62,000 nucleotides of DNA from Branchiostoma floridae. Taxonomy: Eukaryota > Chordata > Leptocardii > Amphioxiformes > Branchiostomatidae. Positions 56,164 to 62,000 of the stretch are shown in pieces. The stretch lies in the NCBI RefSeq assembly GCF_000003815.2, contig NC_049988.1, positions 2,164,785 to 2,226,784 on the forward strand, written 5' to 3'. The stretch's first letter is position 1, and each line of letters opens with the position of its first letter. Position numbers and translations under genes: made by a program. The notes below the pieces were generated by a model that was not told the DNA's origin, did no database searches, and saw nothing but the letters and a program-made list of their open reading frames with translations.

Positions 56164-56586
56164 GTACACTTTCACAGACACAAAGACTCTATAACTTTGT
56201 TCTAAGGCTAATGCATTGAATGTAATACGAAAATCCAAAGTAAACATTGTAGCAGGCATGTAATGTAAGTTTGCTCTCTTAGTCTTTGTCTATCATTTAT
56301 ATGATTTCAAATTACATTGTAACACATGACAGCTGGATTGTAGTTTTGCAAATCTTAAAGTTTACAGCCATTCCTGGGAAAATTTTTACTTCTTTGCATT
56401 TCCAGGTGACCCTTCTTGGTGATGATTGCAATATGTGAAATCAATAAGCAGTGTACTGACTCATAAGACTTAATATCATGATGTATGAGTTACATGTACC
56501 AAAAATCTTAATTTAAGGTTGATGATAATGTGACATGAAAGGAATTATGCCATCATTTTACACTTGTTCTTTTCCATTGATTGTAG

Positions 56587-56709
56587 GTCAACCTTGGGTA
56601 CTTGATGCCTGGGCATACCCACGAGGACGTGGATCAGCTTTTTAGCAGGATTTCAGTGCACTTGCAACACAATGATGCCTCCACACTTCCTGACCTTTCT
56701 AGGTCCTGA
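56587..56709 (+). CDS. transposase-like exon (GHTHEDVD), plus-strand copy
   Basis: Acceptor TTGATTGTAG precedes VNLGYLMPGHTHEDVDQLFS, then RISVHLQHNDASTLPDL. It stops at TGA 56707. It joins in phase 0 to the 56041 exon, giving GIFKK|VNLGYLMPGHTHEDVD. The stop comes soon after the motif, so this may be a truncated C-terminus. The intron position is the same as in the minus-strand copy. Confidence 0.65.
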   Translation, partial: VNLGYLMPGHTHEDVDQLFSRISVHLQHNDASTLPDLSRS

Positions 56710-56993
56710 CCATTAGGTCAAGCTACAGCCCTGAGCCAGAATGCAGGTACAGTACTCAAAATGCATTGTCTAAATGCTTACAGAACAGCATTATTTCTTG
56801 ACAAATTAAGAAACGTACAGCAGCAGAGGACCTTAAGATATTGACAAGTACTTGGTGAATTTTACATTGTTTGGATACAAAACTTAAAACAGCAACTAAC
56901 AGATTGTGATTCTAAATTTGTCAAAAATGCTCATCTTCATTGCTCCAACCTGCTAATTTGCTCTTCACAATGTTGTATGCTACTTAAACAGAG

Positions 56994-57170
56994 GATTTTC
57001 TCACGGATGAAGTACTGGAGGAGGTACGGACGCCTCCCCCACTCTTCTCCGCGGCAAAAGTCTTGGCGGCGTTGAACTCCTTAGAAGAGAAAGCTAAAGT
57101 TGTCAACCATGTTAACATTCCGACGTTCACTGCTACGGTGAACGAGACCAAAGTTTATTTTAGGCACTGA
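56994..57170 (+). CDS. possible terminal exon, unknown family
   Basis: After TTAAACAG the frame reads EDFLTDEVLEEVRTPPPLFS, then AAKVLAALNSLEEKAKVVNH and VNIPTFTATVNETKVYFRH to TGA. Plausible coding composition. It lies downstream of the transposase-like exons and could be part of the same mobile element. Confidence 0.35.
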   Translation, partial: DFLTDEVLEEVRTPPPLFSAAKVLAALNSLEEKAKVVNHVNIPTFTATVNETKVYFRH

Positions 57171-57447
57171 CTATATGCAAATCCCTGACAGACGGGTTCG
57201 TGTGTCCTTTGGGGGCACTCTACTACTCTATAATTGAGGGGCTCCAATTTATCCTGGCCAAATTGGCCATGATTTTCAACAGTTCGGTCAACACCATCAC
57301 CCATGCCAAGCATTTACTGTCTAAAATCAATACCACGGGGGAAGGGGCTGGCAGCAAAAAACTCTTCAACGAGCTGCTGGAGTCGTACAGAGAAGAGGAG
57401 CAAACTGCTGTTACGAACAGTAAAATCAGACACAGTACGCAAAGTTC

Positions 57448-57740
57448 TTGGAATGGATCTCTGCTGTCGCAATAAGCGTTCAGCCTTGTATACAAAGTCA
57501 ATGCTCAAGGATAAAAGGTCAATCTACTTCAGTGCGCCCGCCAGAGATGAGTGGATTAATCAAAACCTTGCAAACTTTCAGATCGGTGAAGACAGAATGC
57601 AGCTCCAGTTTAACGTGGACAGGACTAAGTATGTCGAAACGCGTAGTGTAGACCGTATGGCATCGACAAGAACGCTTATTACAAACACCTGAAAGACTTC
57701 AAGTTGGGACTCAAGGCGTGGACGGTCCTTGTCAAGTAAA
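57448..57740 (+). pseudogene. coding remnant upstream of the polymerase piece
   Basis: One frame reads KDKRSIYFSAPARDEWINQN, then LANFQIGEDRMQLQFNVDRT. After a shift, YGIDKNAYYKHLKDFKLGLK and AWTVLVK end at TAA. No family recognised. Possibly part of the element that carried the DNA polymerase motif. Confidence 0.3.
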
Positions 57741-57934
57741 TGTATTAGCGTGGTCGTGTGGTTCGGCCAGTATGCGGCAAGCCATGGCGATGACATGCCC
57801 CACAAGAGGGAAATCTGATACTAGAATATCCACCAAAGCTTGCTTCAAACCACGTGGCGATGGCGTCGCCGATGCGATAAAGACAGTAGCTGAGACCATG
57901 AAACGCCTAGGGAGCAGCGGGAACCATCTGATTC

Positions 57935-58040
57935 GGTCTGCCCCACGAAATTGGCTTGTTCGTGTATCAATATGCCAAATTGCGCATGCTTCAGTTTTAT
58001 TTGGACTTCATGGGAAAGGTTGTAGACGTTTACTGTGACG
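57935..58040 (+). pseudogene. type-B DNA polymerase fragment (Maverick/Polinton- or protein-primed-like)
   Basis: One frame reads GLPHEIGLFVYQYAKLRMLQ, then FYLDFMGKVVDVYCD. The (V)-G-x-x-V-Y-Q-x-A-K-L-R-M-L-x-F-Y-x-D-F stretch is a conserved helix just before the Y-x-D-T-D-S active site of protein-primed family B polymerases found in Maverick/Polinton-type and other mobile elements. The D-T-D site itself is missing: a run of G follows at 58039-58052. Confidence 0.65.
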
Positions 58041-60050
58041 GGGGGGGGGGGGGCTCTCAGGTAATTTTGTTTGAATGTTCTTGTTGTTGTGTAATTTAGG
58101 GCAATTTTTTTATTGGCGTTTGACTCGGGCTTTCGACTCGTGCGAGGAAGGAAGACAGAGCCAACGTTAAGAGAGATCCTGGGGTACAAGCCTCCACGAC
58201 GCGAGCGCCTTGACCGCTTAGGCAATCTGTCACAAGTGAAATTTGACTCTGGATGTAGAGACGGTCAGTGTACCCTCTCTGACGACACTTCATAAAATAG
58301 CATCAAGAGGAACATCAAGGAGTCACCTGAAAGAAATCAATGACCAACTAGAACTTCGTAAGAACCGGGATACAGAGAATTTGTCAAAATAGTCCAACAG
58401 TAGTCCTTATTTTATGGTACGTTTCCTCTGGAGTTGTCAACACTTATTATGCAATTTCCTCAATTATTTTCCAGTATGACGAGAGTCACCCCAAACACAG
58501 ACAGGAACGACTGTTTGAGTGCTAAGCCCAGACTTGCAGTTTGGGTCTGACGGGATGTCGGTGGAGCACACTTGACTTTTTAACTGAACTTGACACGGAA
58601 TTCTCGTGAAGTTCGCAAGATATGCTAGTAAATAACAGTCTCCTACCTAAAACACTTTAAATCATTTTCCCGCCCTTAATAGGAAATGAAGGAGTTCGGC
58701 CCAAAACTTGCCCTCATAGAGGGCAAGTTGGATAAGCTGGACACAATCGAGAGAAAATTGGACTGGCTTACCGACAAGGTCAAGAAGCCGAAGAGTAAGG
58801 TAGGCGCGCGTAGAAGCCTCAAACTACAACCAAACATACTTTGCTTAACTTCTATTCTATTGGCATTGGCTTAAGTTGAACGGCCCTTTCATCACAATGT
58901 CCTGTCGTTAATTCTGTTACCCATTTATTTTTCGCAGGGCACGCCAAGGTGGCACCTCCCTCCGCCCCAGGGGCTGGGAGAGGGGACCTGCAGCTGGAGT
59001 CACCATCTGGCAGCCGGGGCTTGATAGGAAGCGCTGCTTTGGGTGGGGCGATCAGGGGGGCTTTGACTTTCGTAAACGAGCCCGAGTTGCGGGAGATCGG
59101 AGCCTCACCCACACAGCACCCTATCGAGCCCCGGTCCTTCACCGACATGGACAGGAACTTGGAGACTCAGTCCACTCACTCTCAGGAGTCTCAGGACAGC
59201 CCCGGCACTAGCAGCAGTGCCGCCACGCAGCCCAGCAGCCAGCCAATGGGTACGAAATCTAGTATTAAAGCCAACCACACGATGGTTCTGAGTCAGACGG
59301 CCTAGTGGACTTTCTACATGTAGGGACCAGGCTAGTGATGTTGGAGCGAAGATATTTGAAGTGTTAACATGTTTTAAACTTTATTCAGTATACACGTGTT
59401 GTTGTTTACCTCTTACCACGGATTCTTAATGCAGTCAAATTGTTGTTACACCATCTTAGGCTATCTTTTTTGATGAAATAAAAGTTCGGTTATTTCATAG
59501 ACATACGACTTCTAGCTAGCAGACATGTTGTGCGTCAATCCAGTTACGCACCTGTATTGTATAAGTTACGGTTACAATTGCTGTTATTGTTCAGAGGCTT
59601 GTCCTTATGCGAAGCCTGTTATTGCAATTCTATAGGTTATTTAGCTAGGATCTCCTGTACTAGAGTTGGATCGCAGCCAAATGTGGTGACAGAATTTTCT
59701 CAACGCTTTCAGTGGAAATGTTAGTTGCCATGTACACTGTGATATATTCTGATGGCAGTCACGCAGATGTTCCGCTGTTATTACTCGCTGACTTACCAGT
59801 TGACATTACTTTAAGCTATCTTATTTTTCCTGCCTATAGGCAAGTGCCTTCTATGTAGGATGGAGACTAAGTTTATGAAGAATTGACTCTCCCAAATATT
59901 TCCCATGTCATGGTTTGAGGCTGTTAAGTCGAAAATCGAAAGTATAGATTTGTAAAGAAGCTCAAATGCTCCACTATTTCTTTATATGGGTTTACAGAAG
60001 TACCTAAGCTTTTACATTATACCGTTAATTATCATGGTTGCTTTTTTCCT
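58041..60050. other. coding-like fragments without clear family
   Basis: 58683-58799 (LALIEGKLDKLDTIERKLDW, then LTDKV) is a short coiled coil bounded by TTAATAG and AAGAGTAAG|GTAGGC. 58939-59247 is Pro/Ser/Gly-rich (APPSAPGAGRGDLQLESPSG) and ends at ATGG|GTACGA. Phases of the two do not join without an adjustment. 58113-58295 has another motif-free frame. The rest is AT-rich intergenic DNA. Confidence 0.35.
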
Positions 60051-60077
60051 AAAGCTCGGGCGCATTGCCCGAGCTTT
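60051..60077. other. perfect 11-bp hairpin (AAAGCTCGGGC, 5-nt loop)
   Basis: AAAGCTCGGGC is followed by GCATT and then the exact reverse complement GCCCGAGCTTT. A CTTTTTTCCT tract precedes it and ATGAATAAA follows. It is not the canonical histone mRNA stem-loop. Role unknown. Confidence 0.85.
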
Positions 60078-60209
60078 ATGAATAAAACACACCTTCTGTT
60101 TCCGCCAAACTTGAATGGTTCGAGTAATTCTAGCATGTGATTTTAAAGCCTTGCTCGGAAGTGAAAAAAATACTTTGCGATATGTGTTGATGTATTTGTG
60201 TTCCATGAA

Positions 60210-60345
60210 GCGCTGGCTGCGAAACAAGATGACAAACATGGTGAAGGACCGACAGCCCACGAAGAAACGCAAGATCAATTCTAATCCCAAGCGCCGCAGC
60301 AGTGCTTTTGATTTGTTCAAAAGTGATTTCTTCACATGTATTTAA
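60210..60345 (+). CDS. short basic coding-like segment
   Basis: Frame: KRWLRNKMTNMVKDRQPTKK, then RKINSNPKRRSSAFDLFKSD. A highly basic stretch with a nuclear-localisation-like cluster (KKRK). A related helical piece at 60714-60822 reads KTKDAFAAFKKLKESDHVAY, then GQYVRKGWGSDSH. Both could be exons of one mobile-element protein. No family recognised. Confidence 0.3.
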
Positions 60346-61029
60346 TGGCATTTGACGAAGTTTTAAAGATTTCATCACTGGTACCTCGGCTATTTGCATT
60401 CAATGTACCGCACCATATGTAGAAAATGTCTACTAACTTGCAATATATATTGTAAGCTTCATGAGAGGTGTACAAATTTGCACCTTCAAAACCAATGATC
60501 ACTGCTATCTCCTAGCATAATAATTTTTCACCAACCATTCTTAGTTCATTGCCTGTGGTCAAATGGCCTTGCAAGGAACAATTTCACTAAAAAGAAACAT
60601 GTTGGTTGGGATGTAGATGAATTGTCAATAATTTTAAGCGTAATGGATTGTGGAATTACATGTTATGTAACAAATTAATTTTTCATTGTAAGGGAAACCA
60701 GGGAGCATCAAGACTAAAGATGCATTTGCTGCATTTAAGAAGCTCAAGGAGTCAGACCATGTAGCATACGGGCAGTATGTAAGGAAGGGCTGGGGCTCAG
60801 ACAGTCACCTAGATCAAGCCTGAGGACTGCACTCCTGACGAAAGGGACCAGGCAGTCCAGAAGCTTAATGATGAGCTCACTCCAACAATTGAGTTTTTAA
60901 AACTAAGTGTCTAACTGACTTACTTTTCTGGGGGAGGGATGGCGCGCAAGCGCACATCGCATGTAATTGTATACGACACGTGACGTCGTTCTCGTGCACG
61001 CTTCGGCGGGATGGACAACTTTTGATGTA

Positions 61030-61320
61030 GCATACGAGCCTCATGTGTAATATGCCAAGGTGAATACCATTGTTTCTGACATGATACCTTAGTGGTTGCT
61101 ACGGACTATCAGGATGTACTGATTCCCGTCTTCCATAGCCTCATGTGTAATATGCCACAGGTGTATGCCATTGTTTAAGATATGATACCTTAGTGGTTGC
61201 TACGGAGTGTCAGGATGCACTGATTCCCCTGTCTTTCCTAGCCGCATGGGTAATATGCCACATATGAATGCCATCGTTTACGATATGATACTTTAGTGGT
61301 TGCTACGTTTAGCCAGAGTT
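61030..61320. repeat. about 100-104-bp tandem repeat, three copies
   Basis: Copies begin CCTCATGTGTAATATGCCA at 61030-61040 and 61139, and CCGCATGGGTAATATGCCA at 61243. Each contains GATACCTTAGTGGTTGCTAC. The third copy is cut after the GGTTGCTACG phrase. Confidence 0.9.
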
Positions 61321-61546
61321 TTGACAGGGTGCAGATTGACTGGATGCATACCTGCAAGGTTAGTGTTAACTTTGTTATTTCTAGAAAGCCTGCTTGTAGA
61401 CTGAAAAATCCACCATGTCTGTTTTGGGTCAAGTCTTAGGAAAGGGAAATGTTCCCACCAAATCTCTGGATCCCTGCTGCGGGTTAATTATGATCCGTAA
61501 AGTATCCGGTGCATTGGTGGTTGGAATACAGAAGATTTAGGCTAAA

Positions 61547-61894
61547 ATGACTGAATGCAGGGTGTTGGCAAACAAGTCATATGATGAGTGTCTGCAATAC
61601 ATCAAAGACCAAGGCCTGTGCTTTGGATGTCTGAAGAAGACACACCTGGCGAGGGACTGCAAGCAAAGGGCTATTTGTGGGAAGTGCCAGAAGTCTCATC
61701 CTACAGTACTGCACCGCGAAGTAGAGGCACAGCCCAAGAAGACGGCAGCAGTAGGGCGTATAGCCCACTCAGACTGGGAGGGAGTACCCTCTTTAATCCC
61801 AGTGAAAGTACGTAGCAAGACAAAAAACGTGACGATTCATGGTCAGTCTCGACACACGAGAGGGATTGTGATTGCTGATAAACACATTGAATAA
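61547..61894 (+). CDS. BEL/Pao-type gag zinc-knuckle ORF fragment
   Basis: Plus strand: SYDECLQYIKDQGLCFGCLK, KTHLARDCKQRAICGKCQKS, then HPTVLH. This is the C-x-x-C-x-x-x-H-x-x-x-x-C knuckle followed by C-x-x-C-x-x-x-H-(P)-T-x-L-H, characteristic of BEL/Pao gag-pol polyproteins. The following aspartic-protease D-(T/S)-G is not visible in frame, and the frame ends at 61894. A 5' gag and the reverse transcriptase are not in the window, so it is a fragment. Confidence 0.7.
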   Translation: MTECRVLANKSYDECLQYIKDQGLCFGCLKKTHLARDCKQRAICGKCQKSHPTVLHREVEAQPKKTAAVGRIAHSDWEGVPSLIPVKVRSKTKNVTIHGQSRHTRGIVIADKHIE

Positions 61895-62000
61895 TACCTG
61901 GAAAATTAAATCACAGAAAAAATATACAGATCTATGGTACACAGTGACGGTCAGGGCACAGCAATGTAACAAAGACCTTTGCCACGAAAAGTGTCAACAT

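Noticed and set aside
58939-59247. Joining the coiled-coil exon at 58683 to the Pro/Ser-rich segment as one gene
   Set aside because: The splice phases conflict and the in-phase reading hits a stop.

Overview
The window looks like nuclear DNA of an invertebrate animal. It has spliced genes with GT-AG introns, inverted-repeat mobile elements with short target-site duplications, LINE and other transposase remnants, minisatellites and one 100-base assembly gap. The mix of a membrane/NHL-type gene, an EgtD-type methyltransferase and piggyBac, hAT, MULE, Mutator-like, BEL/Pao and type-B-polymerase remnants would fit an amphioxus-like genome. That taxonomic call is inference; no ribosomal or mitochondrial marker is present.

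Layout. (1) Positions 1-3250 are a higher-order tandem repeat of about 1.04-1.09 kb units built from about 160-bp monomers. (2) 3389-4037 holds two frame-consistent exons of a single-pass membrane protein. (3) 4.1-13 kb is packed with non-autonomous DNA transposons: a (TG)n tract, three copies of one 240-bp MITE, a 2-kb TIR element containing a LINE 3' fragment, a hAT MITE, a mariner-like element and a piggyBac-like MITE with TTAA flanks. (4) 13179-17532 is the best gene of the window: six exons summing to exactly 978 nt (325 aa) and encoding a stand-alone EgtD-like SAM-dependent histidine methyltransferase. Its fourth intron probably uses a GC-AG splice pair and houses a copy of the satellite-like repeat. 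(5) 18806-20045 is an NHL-repeat reading frame broken by two TGA codons and by a hAT MITE with a perfect 8-bp target duplication. (6) 20196-22800 has a 57-bp minisatellite, a second piggyBac-like relative and a cluster of GC-rich palindromes; the gap follows at 23431-23530.

(7) 24.6-31 kb, minus strand, carries exons of a transposase-like protein (IDGMDQ, QMDN and GRTQEDVD motifs). (8) 31.3-37 kb, mainly minus strand, is a patchwork of a Mutator-like transposase piece, an L1-ORF1-like piece, a MULE transposase, a RecQ-like helicase and a tyrosine recombinase, all broken. (9) 37.4-41 kb holds a 61/68-bp minisatellite, a coding remnant and a LINE reverse-transcriptase end. (10) 43.4-46.2 kb, plus strand, has a 363-aa DUF6589-like ORF, an HMGXB3/KDZ-like remnant and a 27-bp repeat open in several frames. 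(11) 47-58 kb has exon-like fragments: a MATH-like piece, two DUF4218-like pieces, a lysine-rich repeat exon, a chimeric integrase ORF, a second copy of the transposase-like exon pair, and a type-B DNA polymerase motif. (12) 58-62 kb has coiled-coil and low-complexity coding pieces, a perfect hairpin, a 100-bp tandem repeat and a BEL/Pao-type gag zinc-knuckle ORF.

Only the EgtD-like gene looks intact and functional. Most other coding signal is mobile-element debris. The neighbours show no operon-like cooperation; the main relation between them is repeated insertion into and around host genes.
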